Below are positions 27,115 through 36,486 of a stretch of DNA of 64,000 bases, piece by piece. Each line of letters begins with the position of its first letter. The stretch's first letter is position 1. The notes beneath the pieces are model-generated. The model made no database searches and was not told where the DNA came from. It saw only the letters and a program-made list of their open reading frames with translations. Origin of the DNA: Anaplasma centrale str. Israel (GTDB taxonomy: Bacteria; Pseudomonadota; Alphaproteobacteria; Rickettsiales; Anaplasmataceae); contig NC_013532.1 in NCBI RefSeq assembly GCF_000024505.1, forward strand, positions 496,001-560,000. Reading direction: 5' to 3'. A program made the translations under genes and the position numbers.

Positions 27115-28719
27115 ATGGTACATAGAGGTTCTCTAGTAGCTCCGGTGATGGCGGCAGCGTTGTTGTTTGTCTCTGCTGGGAGTGTAGCTGCTTCCGGTCC
27201 TCAGGGTGTGGGTAAGGGGTATGCTTTTGTCACCGGGCGGGTGCTCTCTTACGCGTGGCTGTTGGATGATAATCCTGTGGGGGATGAGCACGAAGGACAC
27301 AGGCGAGTGCGTGGTGACGAGGATATGCCCCGGCGCTACGGTAGGTATGGCATAGGTGATGCGCACGTTTTCGAGCATAATCTAGGCAGCTGGGGGACCA
27401 GTTATGATGCTGCGCTTGCAATTGGGTTGAGGTCTAAGGGGGATAGTACACTTGGATTGGTCTACGGTGCGGATTTTGCACTATCGGTTCCTGTAGGATC
27501 TTTCGGGAAGTCGTTCTACGATGAGATGGTCGGTGCTGGCAGCAGGATATTTGCGGATACGTCCTACGGCAGCTTCTCGCTTGGCTACCAGGAAGGTGTG
27601 GAGTCCTCCATGAAGGCGGATGTGCTTGCTTTAGTTCCTGGAGGGAGCGGCAGTGCATGGGGCAAGTACCTTAGGTGTTTCCTGGGGTACGCTTCCGGCA
27701 TGCCTTTCCATATGTATCCGGGACTATATAGCGAGAACCTTTTTCGGTCTATCGGCAGCTTCGACAGGGTTGGTGTTCTTAGGGAGACTCGCAGGTTTTT
27801 GGGGATTTTGCCCATGAGATTTTCGTATGTGTCTCCAAGGGTTGGCGGGTTTTCGCTTGGTATTAGCTACTCTCCGTCTGGCTATAGAGACGATCTGTTC
27901 AAAAGTGATGCGTACAGGCTCGGCGTTGGGCATGGTGTGGGCGACAGCAGCGATGAAGGAGAATCTACTGCTGCTGGCGCCGTGGTGGATGAGAAGTTTG
28001 CCCTCCTTGCCGTGCAGCCCAGTTTTGACCTCGGGCCTGTTTATAAGAACATACTGAGTGGTGCGTTGCGCTATGATTGGGGCGATGATGATGTGGCGCT
28101 CGGTTTATCTGTTGCTGGTGAGTATTCTAGGCCCAAACGGTACACGGACATACTGCAGCATCCGGGTAGCGGCCCGTTTGTTGAGTATAGCAACCTTGCC
28201 GCGCTATCTGCAGGTGTTGAGGTCAAGTTTGCCGGATTGAAGGCCGCAATGTCGTACGGATATTTGGGTAGCTCTGGACGCCCTAAGGTTGTGAGTCAAG
28301 GTAGTAAAACTTGGGAGGTGCCGTACGGGACCAACCTTCCTTCCTATTACTTTGCGTCGTTGCTCGGGTATGGCTACGGCGATTTCTACTCTAGTGTAGT
28401 GTACTTTATCAGTAGGGTGGGTCACACTGCGGGTGTAGCCCGTGGTGGTGCAGCGTATCACGATTACGGAAGGGGGTTCGATGGTGAGCATATACTGAGA
28501 GACTTAGCCATTGGCCTCGGCTATAACTTGTACGAGCGAAAAAACGCCAAGTTTGGACTGTTCGTCAATTGTCATGCTTTTTCCCTGGAGCAGAGTCTTA
28601 GTGAGTTTAAGAGGGGGGAAGGTGACGACGACGGTTATACGCGCGTTGGTCCGTATGAGCGTAAGCACCACAGACACAACGGCGTCGTGGTCCTTTCTGG
28701 CGTGAAGTTCGACTTTTAG
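27115..28719 (+). CDS. Outer-membrane beta-barrel protein, tandem paralogue 2
   Basis: 534 residues with an N-terminal signal peptide (APVMAAALLFVSAGSVAAS). Barrel motifs parallel those of its neighbours: FSLGYQEGVESS, ILPMRFSYVSP, FSLGISYSPSGYRDDLF and MSYGYLGSSG, ending LSGVKFDF with a terminal Phe. It starts 27 bp after paralogue 1 with GAGGG upstream of the ATG, so the two are probably one transcript. A strong inverted repeat follows the stop. The acidic loop near residue 285 (GDSSDEGEST) is likely surface exposed, by inference. Confidence 0.85.
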   Translation: MVHRGSLVAPVMAAALLFVSAGSVAASGPQGVGKGYAFVTGRVLSYAWLLDDNPVGDEHEGHRRVRGDEDMPRRYGRYGIGDAHVFEHNLGSWGTSYDAALAIGLRSKGDSTLGLVYGADFALSVPVGSFGKSFYDEMVGAGSRIFADTSYGSFSLGYQEGVESSMKADVLALVPGGSGSAWGKYLRCFLGYASGMPFHMYPGLYSENLFRSIGSFDRVGVLRETRRFLGILPMRFSYVSPRVGGFSLGISYSPSGYRDDLFKSDAYRLGVGHGVGDSSDEGESTAAGAVVDEKFALLAVQPSFDLGPVYKNILSGALRYDWGDDDVALGLSVAGEYSRPKRYTDILQHPGSGPFVEYSNLAALSAGVEVKFAGLKAAMSYGYLGSSGRPKVVSQGSKTWEVPYGTNLPSYYFASLLGYGYGDFYSSVVYFISRVGHTAGVARGGAAYHDYGRGFDGEHILRDLAIGLGYNLYERKNAKFGLFVNCHAFSLEQSLSEFKRGEGDDDGYTRVGPYERKHHRHNGVVVLSGVKFDF

Positions 28720-28726
28720 TTTCCAA

Positions 28727-28767
28727 AATATGGTCTGACCTGCAGCTGGATGCGGTCAGACCATATT
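28727..28767 (+). terminator. Perfect 14-bp inverted repeat, probable terminator of the first two omp genes
   Basis: Left arm AATATGGTCTGACC (28727-28740) and right arm GGTCAGACCATATT (28754-28767) are exact complements around a 13-base loop. The repeat lies 8 bases after the stop at 28719, and a T-rich stretch (cttgtgtcttctttt) follows. It could act in either direction; no gene is convergent. Confidence 0.7.
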
Positions 28768-28769
28768 CC

Positions 28770-29001
28770 TTGTGTCTTCTTTTGGGGATGCTTTTGCGCT
28801 GGTCTTACCGGTATTTTGCCATCCAGATTTTCTGAAAGATCCTAGAAAACTGAAGTTTTTATCATTCAATCCTAAAGTATAGGCATATAACATAATAATA
28901 TTATGCTATATCAGTATTAATTCCTTGACATGTTTATTGCTGCTCATTAAGTATAGCTCGTACAGCTAACATATTTTCAATGTTTAATCAGGTAATACAT
29001 A
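28770..29001 (+). promoter_or_regulatory. AT-rich upstream region of the third omp gene
   Basis: Much more AT-rich than its surroundings. It holds a 7-bp inverted repeat CATAATA-A-TATTATG (28891-28905), shaped like an operator, and a perfect -35 hexamer TTGACA (28925-28930). The best -10 is TATAGC, 21 bases on, which is an unusually long spacer. GGTAA precedes the ATG at 29002. The arrangement implies that the third paralogue has its own control. Confidence 0.45.
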
Positions 29002-30597
29002 ATGACGAGAGTTTCTTTTTCCACTGCTCTTGCGTCTCTTTTGGTGTTATGCGAGGCGGGCGATGCATTTGCCGTATCTCGTGGCCAAAAGTTACACAGT
29101 AATGGAAACGTCGCCTCTGCTGAGCGACAAAACAAATACAATACAGCTGACCAATATGCCAGTACCGTGCCCTCTATAGATATAGGTGGAAGCCTAATTA
29201 CTCACGGGTGGGTATCACTTCAAAGTGGCTACTACCGCACTCAGGGCATACAACGAGGTGACTCTCCTTCTGAATATTCAAGGAAGTACGGGTTTGCCTC
29301 AGATGGGATGTTGAACATCACTGCTGAAGGACGCAACGATGTATGGGGTGTTTCCTATGGGGGAAGCTTAGAGCTCGATGTGCCATATGTTCAGAAGAGC
29401 GAGTACGTTTCTTTTAAGCAAGTTGGTAGCAGGGGTGCGCACGTATTCGTCAACACACAGTTTGGTGACTTGAGGGCCGGGTACCAAGAGGGCGTTGATT
29501 CCCTGATGAAAGTCGACGCTTTTAGTATAGGGGCAGGGGATAACGGCAATGTTTGGATGCGATATGTAAATCTGCGGGGTATTCATGACCCCTTGGAAAA
29601 CTCTGATGCCGATGCAGTAGATCTTCCAAACGAGCTGAGGAAGCGGTATCTGGAGAATACATTTTACCTGTCTACTGGACTGTACAGCCAGAGCATACTG
29701 GAGGGCAGTAACAGATTCTCCAAAGGGGTTTCTAGCGCCTCCAATCGCGGTTTGCCAGTTAACCTAGTTAATGCATTGCCTTTCAGATTTTCATACCTCT
29801 CCCCAAGTTTTGGTGGGTTGAGACTGGGTGTCAGCTACTCACCGTTCGGGTACGATGAGGATAAGGTGATCAGTGCACACGTACCACGTAAGCTTGCTGT
29901 GAAAACACAGACTCCCGTGAGCGGGCTTCTTGGGCTTGGCCTGGGCTTTTTACGGGGAACTCTTGAGAATGCGGTGGTTGAGGAACAAAACGCCAGAACT
30001 CGCCACGTATTGCCTTTGTACGAGCGCGTGATTAATGTCGCTATGACTTACTCAGCGCAATTCAAGGGGGTGGACTTTAAGGTGTCAGCAATCAGCGAGT
30101 ATGCGAAAAGCAAAAAAGGGCTGTTGAACGAGCACGTTTCCTTTGCAAAATTGGATGATGTGAAAAACATAGCCTTTGGTGGGATGTTTGGTTACAAAAA
30201 TCTGAAATTGGCGGCCTCTTACGGTTATCTCGGTCCGATAGATAGAGTGAACAACATGTACGCCTGGAACGGGGAAAAGTTTGTGCTCGATAGCCGCGAC
30301 AGAGTGCTTATCAAGACAGGAGGAACCTACTTTTGGACGCTGGGAGGTGGATATGAATATAACGGGGCGTACGTCTCAGCAATCTATAGGGGTAGCAATT
30401 ATAGCGGCAATAAGCTAAACGAAATTGCGCTGGGAGCGGAATATAATGTTTCCACAAGCGCCTCTAGGGTTGACTTTTCATTCTTTGCGAACTACCACTA
30501 CTTTAACGCACGGTCTTCTGTGGTGTTAGACAGCGAGAAAACTAATGGCGTAAATAATGGGCGAGTGATGCTCGCTGGGATGAAGGTCAAATTTTAG
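29002..30597 (+). CDS. Outer-membrane beta-barrel protein, tandem paralogue 3
   Basis: 531 residues with a signal peptide (FSTALASLLVLCEAGDAFA). Shared family motifs are LRAGYQEGVDSLMKVD, LPFRFSYLSPSFGGLRLGVSYSPFGYDED and ASYGYLGPIDR, and the protein ends MLAGMKVKF with a terminal Phe. It is more divergent from copies 1 and 2 than they are from each other, and its DNA is visibly richer in A. It has its own upstream region and follows a terminator, so it is probably transcribed separately. A hairpin-like repeat follows at 30621. Confidence 0.85.
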   Translation: MTRVSFSTALASLLVLCEAGDAFAVSRGQKLHSNGNVASAERQNKYNTADQYASTVPSIDIGGSLITHGWVSLQSGYYRTQGIQRGDSPSEYSRKYGFASDGMLNITAEGRNDVWGVSYGGSLELDVPYVQKSEYVSFKQVGSRGAHVFVNTQFGDLRAGYQEGVDSLMKVDAFSIGAGDNGNVWMRYVNLRGIHDPLENSDADAVDLPNELRKRYLENTFYLSTGLYSQSILEGSNRFSKGVSSASNRGLPVNLVNALPFRFSYLSPSFGGLRLGVSYSPFGYDEDKVISAHVPRKLAVKTQTPVSGLLGLGLGFLRGTLENAVVEEQNARTRHVLPLYERVINVAMTYSAQFKGVDFKVSAISEYAKSKKGLLNEHVSFAKLDDVKNIAFGGMFGYKNLKLAASYGYLGPIDRVNNMYAWNGEKFVLDSRDRVLIKTGGTYFWTLGGGYEYNGAYVSAIYRGSNYSGNKLNEIALGAEYNVSTSASRVDFSFFANYHYFNARSSVVLDSEKTNGVNNGRVMLAGMKVKF

Positions 30598-30620
30598 GCC
30601 TACCGCTGTCGGAAGAAGCA

Positions 30621-30657
30621 AATCCCCGCCTGCTGCGCTTACTTTGCTGGCGGGGTT
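30621..30657 (+). terminator. Possible terminator after the omp cluster
   Basis: AATCCCCGCC (30621-30630) pairs with GGCGGGGTT (30649-30657) over seven to nine G/C-rich positions, with an 18-base loop and a short TTGTT following. It lies 24 bases after the stop of the third omp gene. The stretch from here to 30873 shows no gene that I can support. Confidence 0.45.
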
Positions 30658-30873
30658 GTTACCTGATTAGCTGTACTGCTGCGCATACTCTTGTGCTCAA
30701 GCCTGCATGCTGGAGGTGCGCAGCCTTCCCCGGGAGTTGTGGGAAGGTCACCAGGGTTTACCCAATGTGTTCCCAGACTTTCCCCCCACGTGGCCCGCTT
30801 GTGTGAAACATCCGTAACAACTCAACGTTTTCGGAAAGTAGGAATTTTGTGGGCGCGAATGCAAAACGCTAGT

Positions 30874-31269
30874 TCAATTGTTACATACTGCATCTTTAAA
30901 GTCTTGGCTTTCCATGATAAGCCGGGCATTATCCACACTTATTGCATAGACCAAGTCTTCCTTACTAGTAGCATTGTACAGTCTTGCTGCTATGCTTGAA
31001 AGTATAGAAGAAAAGCCTAACAGTGGTATAAGGTGTTGAACTGCATTACTACCAACTTTCCTAAGTGTGCTGCTGCTGGATGGATTAGTTGGGCAAGTGT
31101 TTACACACTGATATACTATAATGCTGCTCAGTAAAGCGTTGTAGTGTTCAGCCATATACGCTACAGCTTTCTGTGCTGTGCTAAGTAGCAAAGAATTAGC
31201 CTTACATGCATTGCTAGCGACAAGGTGCTTCATGTACTGGTAGAAACCCCTATAATCCTTGGAGTGCAA
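30874..31269 (-). CDS. Small protein of unknown function downstream of gltX
   Basis: 131 residues from TTG 31269, or 119 from ATG 31233. It begins 4 bases after the gltX stop on the same strand, so co-transcription is likely. The composition is that of a helical soluble protein (YQYMKHLVASNACKANSLLL, AVAYMAEHYNALLSSI, RLIMESQDFKDAV). Its DNA is more AT-rich than the neighbouring genes. No family recognised. Confidence 0.45.
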   Translation of the reverse strand: MHSKDYRGFYQYMKHLVASNACKANSLLLSTAQKAVAYMAEHYNALLSSIIVYQCVNTCPTNPSSSSTLRKVGSNAVQHLIPLLGFSSILSSIAARLYNATSKEDLVYAISVDNARLIMESQDFKDAVCNN

Positions 31270-31273
31270 TACG

Positions 31274-32674
31274 TTATGCGCTGAGAAAAAACCGCAGCCT
31301 ACCGATGCATTCTTCCTGTCCCAATATTTCCATAACCTCTGATATGCTCGGGGTGCTAAGCCTTCCAGCTATGGCTGCGCGCAGCAGGTGATAAACATCA
31401 CTTATCACCACATCGTTGCTCTTTGTCCATTCCTTGATATACGAAGATAAAAAGTCTTTCGTCCAGGTTTTTGGCTCTATTTGTGACATTGCACCTACAA
31501 GTTTGGCTAGCAGCTCTGAACTTTTGAGAATAACTTGCTTTGCATCGTCATCAACGGAAATTGGTATATTTTGGACATAAAACACCGAATCTCTAGCGAG
31601 ATCAGCCAGAGTCTTGGCCCTTTCCATGAGCTTTTTTACTCCCAAAGAAAGCCGAGCGAGTTTTGTTTCAGCAACGGTGTGGCCCAGTTCTTGTTCCAAA
31701 AACGGCAGCAGGAGCCCAAGAATCTCAAGCTCAGTTTTTTGGTTCATGTAGTGATGGTTTAAAAATAGCAGTTTTTTGCTGTCTAAGCACGAATGGGAAG
31801 TGCCGATTTTTTCTATCGAGAACAACTGAGTTGCACTCTGCATTGTTATAATTTCCTCATCCTTGTGGCTCCAACCCATGCGCAGCAGGTAGTTGCACAC
31901 AGCCTCGGGCAAAAAACCAAGCTCCCGATACTCATGCACTCCCGGTGCACGGTTTCTTTTCGACAGTTTTGCTCCTCCTTCATCATGTATCAAGGGTATG
32001 TGGCAAAACTGGGGATTGTCCCAGCCCATAGCCTCGGCAAGCAACATTTGTTTTATCGTGTTTGTTATGTGGTCGGAACCCCTTATAATATGGGTAATGC
32101 ACATGTCGTGGTCGTCCACTACCACTGCCAGCAGATATGTTGGGTGGCCATTTGACCGCAGTATGACCATATCATCAATCTGCTCACTGCTTACAGATAT
32201 TTCCCCATATACTCCATCCGTAAACTTTATTTCCCTGTTTTCGGGGCTTTTAAGCCTCAAAACCCCAGCAGTGCCCGACTGTGCGTGATTTGCATCCCTT
32301 GATGGGCAGTGATGCCTGTAATGTTTACCCTCATTTTCGTGCCTCAGTTTTTCAGCAGCAATATCATATTCCGAACAATAGCAGTAATAAGCTTTGCCGC
32401 GCGCAAGCAACTCCTCTGCTACTTGTGTGTGGCGTTCTCTCCGCGCAGACTGGATCACTACATCTCGGTCATGATGCAGCCCAAGCCACGCCATGTCTTC
32501 GATAATAGACTGCGCAACGGTTTCGGAAGATCTTTCCTGGTCTGTATCCTCCATACGGAGCAGGAACTGGCCACCGTGGCGCCTGGCGAACAACCAATTG
32601 AACAGAGCAGTTCTCGCTCCACCCAGATGCAAGCTTCCGGTTGGAGACGGAGCAAACCTGGTAATAACGCGCAC
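31274..32674 (-). CDS. gltX: Glutamate--tRNA ligase
   Basis: Class I synthetase charging tRNA-Glu (and, in bacteria without GlnRS, tRNA-Gln for later amidation). The HIGH-type motif is APSPTGSLHLGG right at the N terminus; the KMSKS-type motif is GGAKLSKRNR. GTG 32674 with GGAG seven bases upstream is chosen, giving 466 residues; the frame runs open to TTG 32713. Alphaproteobacteria often have two GltX copies, and which one this is cannot be told here. Confidence 0.93.
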   Translation of the reverse strand: MRVITRFAPSPTGSLHLGGARTALFNWLFARRHGGQFLLRMEDTDQERSSETVAQSIIEDMAWLGLHHDRDVVIQSARRERHTQVAEELLARGKAYYCYCSEYDIAAEKLRHENEGKHYRHHCPSRDANHAQSGTAGVLRLKSPENREIKFTDGVYGEISVSSEQIDDMVILRSNGHPTYLLAVVVDDHDMCITHIIRGSDHITNTIKQMLLAEAMGWDNPQFCHIPLIHDEGGAKLSKRNRAPGVHEYRELGFLPEAVCNYLLRMGWSHKDEEIITMQSATQLFSIEKIGTSHSCLDSKKLLFLNHHYMNQKTELEILGLLLPFLEQELGHTVAETKLARLSLGVKKLMERAKTLADLARDSVFYVQNIPISVDDDAKQVILKSSELLAKLVGAMSQIEPKTWTKDFLSSYIKEWTKSNDVVISDVYHLLRAAIAGRLSTPSISEVMEILGQEECIGRLRFFLSA

Positions 32675-32895
32675 TATTTCGGCTCCACAAACCCAGGCAG
32701 GATGGTACAGCAAAAGTCCTAAAATGGCAATATAGGAGAAAAACGTTATGCCCGCAGTCGCACTTCTTCTGATTGACTAGGGTGAATTGGATGTGTATCC
32801 TCCCACCCCAACCACACAGCCCTGTCCATGGCTAGGGTGCTATTGAGGGTGTGTAGGGAGGCGAACCTCTTATTAGAGGGAAGTTGTGCAGTATT

Positions 32896-32923
32896 TTGAT
32901 TCCTGGTGGCGCTGTAGTTAAAT
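32896..32923 (+). promoter_or_regulatory. Weak promoter before the Gly/Ala/Val-rich gene
   Basis: TTGATT (32896-32901), 16-bp spacer, TTAAAT (32918-32923), 4/6 matches each, followed by GGAG (32930-32933) and ATG 32945. The 230-bp region between this gene and gltX contains nothing else that I can support. Confidence 0.3.
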
Positions 32924-32944
32924 CAGTTTGGAGTACTGCTGAAT

Positions 32945-34621
32945 ATGGGTATGCTGCTTATGGTATGTAGTGCCATAGCAGCACTGTGTGTTGCAGTGGC
33001 TGTTGGTAGCCCATGGATGATTGCAGCTGTTGCATTGGCTGGTGTGATGGCTGCAGCATGTTCAGTGGTAACAGGGTTTTCTATAAGAGATTTAGTTAGA
33101 TCTTGTAAGCAAGTTAAACAAGTAAAGGAAGAAGGATTAGTTACTGTTCAATCATTACAACCTGTTCTTACTCCTATAACTCCTAATATATCAGAGGTTG
33201 GTAAAAGGGTAGGTTATGGTATAACAGCTGCAGGTACTGCAGCTGCTGCTGGTGCAGGTGGTTATTTTGCAACGCAAGCTGTAGGTAATGGTGTGTTGGC
33301 TGGAGCCTCAGCTTATGCAAGTACAGTTGCTGCCGCCATAAAGGCTGCTGTTGCCAATGTGGTTGGGACTGGTACTGCAGTGGGAAAGGCAGTTGGGACT
33401 GCCTGGGGTGTTGGTGCAGGTGTGGTTACCGCTAGTGCCACTGTAAAAACTGCTGGTACTGCTGTAGGTAATGCTGCGCTGATTGCCGGTAAAACCGCCG
33501 CTGAAGCTGCTGTGGATGCTGTTGCTAAGATTGGTGTGGGTGCTAGTGCTGCCACAGCTGGTGAGGCGGCCGCTAAGGCTTTTGGTGCTGCTACAGGTGC
33601 CGAGGCTGTTGCCAAGGCTGCTGGTGCCACTAGTTGGGTTGCTGTTGGTGGGAAGGTTGCTGTTGGTGCTGGGAGTGGTGCTGATGTTGCTAAGGCTGTT
33701 GCTTATGGTGTGTCTGGGGAGGTTGCTAAGGAGGTTGGTTTAGGTAATGGTGTTCAGGGTTTGGCTGCTTGGACTTCTGCTGGTGTTGCTAAGGTTGGTG
33801 CTGAGGCTGGTGGTATCACTGTTGAGGCAAGTGGCGTTTATGCTGGTGTTGGTAGTGTGAGTGCTAAGGGTGTTGTATATGCTGAAGGTACTGTTGCAGT
33901 GTCTGGGACTGTAAGCGCTAAAGCCAGTGTATTGGGAGGTTGTGGTATAACTGCTAAGGCTGGCTTTGGTGCTGGGACTGCAAGTGCGGCTGCTGAGGGT
34001 GAGGTTACGGGTGGTGGTACTTGGGCTGCAGCCGTTACTATAACCGCAGGTGCAGCAGCACTAGCATTCATTCCTTATGCACTGATGGCATTTTCTATAT
34101 TGGTCTCAGTATGTACAATCATTCAAACCATCGCTGATCTATATTCTGCTAAGGTTCCTGTAACTTCTAAATGCTTCTCTTCTGTTATAGATAACTATAA
34201 GGATACTAAAGACTATAAAGGTGGTCCTGATCTCTTAAATCATGATGAGATAGAAGACTATAAGCAGGAGAAAAAAGCAGGGATGAGAATGCTAAAATGG
34301 CTTACTCCTCCTCTTGCTGCTAGTCCAAAGTATAGATTGCTCATGGCTCTGGCTTGTATTGCCATAACTATCTGTGTTGCACTCTTGCTGCCACTAACTG
34401 CTCCAGAGCAAAACCCCTCATCAAAGTGTGGTAAGTCTACCTTAAATTCTTCCTTGCATGCTCTTGCTTCTCAAAGTGATTTCCTTGCTGCTGCCAGTGA
34501 TCTTTATTCTGCTGTAACTTCTGATGGGGGCTGGGAACCTGTTCCTGCTGCACCCACTTTGAGCGCTAAGACTGCTAGGGCCCAAAGCTCCCTACAATTC
34601 GGGAGATTTGTCTGCAATTAG
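32945..34621 (+). CDS. Gly/Ala/Val-rich membrane protein of unknown function
   Basis: 558 residues, no family recognised with confidence. The N-terminus has two hydrophobic helices (about residues 1-52) and a short charged link. Residues about 95-370 are built almost entirely of Gly, Ala, Val, Thr, Ser and Lys, with glycine-zipper-like runs (AVGNGVLAGASAYASTVAAA, AVGTAWGVGAGVVTASATV). Two further strong helices lie at about 368-400 and 463-485. The C-terminal 70 residues are soluble and Ser/Ala-rich. Codons in the middle are strongly biased to GGT, GCT and GTT, unlike neighbouring genes, making the plus strand G/T-rich over nearly 1 kb. Alternatives are an Anaplasma appendage/surface-type protein, a secreted effector, or a pore-forming protein; none is provable here. 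The frame itself is solid. Confidence 0.75.
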   Translation: MGMLLMVCSAIAALCVAVAVGSPWMIAAVALAGVMAAACSVVTGFSIRDLVRSCKQVKQVKEEGLVTVQSLQPVLTPITPNISEVGKRVGYGITAAGTAAAAGAGGYFATQAVGNGVLAGASAYASTVAAAIKAAVANVVGTGTAVGKAVGTAWGVGAGVVTASATVKTAGTAVGNAALIAGKTAAEAAVDAVAKIGVGASAATAGEAAAKAFGAATGAEAVAKAAGATSWVAVGGKVAVGAGSGADVAKAVAYGVSGEVAKEVGLGNGVQGLAAWTSAGVAKVGAEAGGITVEASGVYAGVGSVSAKGVVYAEGTVAVSGTVSAKASVLGGCGITAKAGFGAGTASAAAEGEVTGGGTWAAAVTITAGAAALAFIPYALMAFSILVSVCTIIQTIADLYSAKVPVTSKCFSSVIDNYKDTKDYKGGPDLLNHDEIEDYKQEKKAGMRMLKWLTPPLAASPKYRLLMALACIAITICVALLLPLTAPEQNPSSKCGKSTLNSSLHALASQSDFLAAASDLYSAVTSDGGWEPVPAAPTLSAKTARAQSSLQFGRFVCN

Positions 34622-34661
34622 TGGCTTAGTTTTACAAAAGATGAAAATCGAGAGATTTTTT

Positions 34662-34670
34662 TGGTATAAT
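34662..34670 (+). promoter_or_regulatory. Extended -10 promoter of pccB
   Basis: TGGTATAAT: a perfect TATAAT (34665-34670) with the TG extension (34662-34663), 35 bases before ATG 34706. No good -35 is visible, which is expected for extended -10 promoters. Confidence 0.55.
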
Positions 34671-34705
34671 TTCGCATACTACAGTTTAATTTGTTCAGGT
34701 ATGTG

Positions 34706-36238
34706 ATGTGTTCTGCGGTTATTCAAGAGCTGGAGAGTAAGAAATCTAAGCTCAAGTCTGGTGGTGGTGTGTCCCGAGTGGAGAAACAGCATAGCAAGGG
34801 CAAGCTCACCGCTAGGGAAAGACTTGAAGTTCTGCTTGATGAAGGCTCATTCCAGGAATACGGGGTGTTTGTGGAACACAGATCAGCCAACTTTGGCATG
34901 GACAAAGCAAAAATCTCGGGGGATGGTGTTGTCACCGGTTCTGGCACAATATATGGCCAGAGGGTGTGCGTGTACTCACAAGATTTTACGATATTCGGCG
35001 GCTCTCTGAGCGAAATGAACTCGAAAAAGATCTGCCACGTCATGGACATAGCTGCCAAGGTGGGGGTGCCCGTGATAGGCATTAACGATTCCGGAGGTGC
35101 CCGCATCCAGGAAGGGGTGGATTCTCTTGCCGGCTACGGTGAAATATTCCGTAGGAATGTTGAAATGTCCGGGGTAATCCCGCAGATATCTTTAATAATG
35201 GGTTCGTGTGCGGGTGGCGCAGTATACTCTCCCGCACTTACTGACTTTGTGTTCATGGTGCGCGGCAGCTCGTGTATGTTTGTTACCGGGCCAGACGTCA
35301 TTAGAAAAGTCACGTTTGAAGAAGTTACCCAGGAAGACTTGGGTGGCTCTGCCGTACACACGAAGAAAACCGGAGTTGCCGATCGTGCTTTTAGTGACGA
35401 AATTGACGCGTTGTGCCAGATAAGGAAGTTCTTCTCGTTTATGCCTGCAAATAATAGGAGCTCTTCCAGATTCAGAGAGACAAGAGATGCTGTGGACAGA
35501 GAAAGCGAGTCTTTAAATACGCTGGTTCCGCATAGTAGCAGCACTCCGTACGACATGTACGAACTGATACACAAGGTGTGTGACGAGGGAGTGTTTTTTG
35601 AGCTAAAGCCAGATTTCGCAAAAAATATCATCACAGGGTTTGGCAGGATAGGCGGCCATACCGTGGGGTTTGTAGCAAATCAGCCGCTGCATCTGGCGGG
35701 GTGCTTGGATATTGATGCCTCTAGAAAGGCTGCCAGGTTCGTAAGATTTTGCGATGCATTTAACATACCGATTGTCACACTTATTGATGTGCCTGGGTTC
35801 ATGCCGGGTGTGTCGCAGGAATATTCCGGCATAATAGCCCATGGTGCGAAGTTGCTATATGCCTATGCAGAGGCGACCGTGCCGAAAATAAGCGTCATTG
35901 TCCGCAAGGCCTATGGAGGTGCCTATATTGTGATGAATTCGAGGCACCTGTGCGGCGACGTCAACTATGCTTGGCCTAGTGCTGAGATAGCAGTCATGGG
36001 TTCGGAAGGCGCTGTTGGAATTATTTTCCGCCATGAAAAAGACCAGGAGTGTTTGCAAAGATTGGTGCAGGAATATAATGATAAGATAGTAAACCCCTAC
36101 GTTGCAGCGTCGAGAGGGTTTATAGATGATGTCATAGTGCCGTCCTCCACCAGGAAACACCTGCACTCTGCTTTGAGCCTTTTGCGCGACAAACAAATCG
36201 CACGCACTTGGCGCAAGCACGATAACCTTCCTTTATAG
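34706..36238 (+). CDS. pccB: Propionyl-CoA carboxylase beta (carboxyltransferase) subunit
   Basis: Biotin-dependent carboxyltransferase transferring CO2 from biotin to propionyl-CoA. The crotonase-fold halves are clear: [40 protein letters not shown] (acyl-CoA oxyanion region), [17 protein letters not shown], then the second half with [11 protein letters not shown] and [10 protein letters not shown]. Length is 510 from ATG 34706, the family norm. The biotin-carrier alpha subunit (pccA) is not in the window. Ligand type (propionyl rather than acetyl) is from overall resemblance. Confidence 0.93.
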   Translation: MCSAVIQELESKKSKLKSGGGVSRVEKQHSKGKLTARERLEVLLDEGSFQEYGVFVEHRSANFGMDKAKISGDGVVTGSGTIYGQRVCVYSQDFTIFGGSLSEMNSKKICHVMDIAAKVGVPVIGINDSGGARIQEGVDSLAGYGEIFRRNVEMSGVIPQISLIMGSCAGGAVYSPALTDFVFMVRGSSCMFVTGPDVIRKVTFEEVTQEDLGGSAVHTKKTGVADRAFSDEIDALCQIRKFFSFMPANNRSSSRFRETRDAVDRESESLNTLVPHSSSTPYDMYELIHKVCDEGVFFELKPDFAKNIITGFGRIGGHTVGFVANQPLHLAGCLDIDASRKAARFVRFCDAFNIPIVTLIDVPGFMPGVSQEYSGIIAHGAKLLYAYAEATVPKISVIVRKAYGGAYIVMNSRHLCGDVNYAWPSAEIAVMGSEGAVGIIFRHEKDQECLQRLVQEYNDKIVNPYVAASRGFIDDVIVPSSTRKHLHSALSLLRDKQIARTWRKHDNLPL

Positions 36239-36486
36239 CGCTGCCGTCTGCAGCATGTGGAGCTGTAGACGTGGGCCTAAGGGGGCCTAGTTGTGACGGC
36301 AATGCGGGTTGCTGCCCACGCAACAATGAGTGAGACGTACTTGATGCATTAGGCTCTGATTTTCCGAGCAGGTTGTTGGCTGTGGACTATGTGTATTACC
36401 GATGAGGTCGTGATTCTGGATGTTGCTGCCTTTGGAGGAACTGGCGCGTAGGTTGCCGTAGGTTATGGGTAAATGTGCGGAGCGCG

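Noticed and set aside
33313-33630. A minus-strand frame inside the Gly/Ala/Val-rich gene
   Set aside because: The Ala/Pro/Thr-rich product is the reverse complement of GGT/GCT/GTT codons and is expected by chance.
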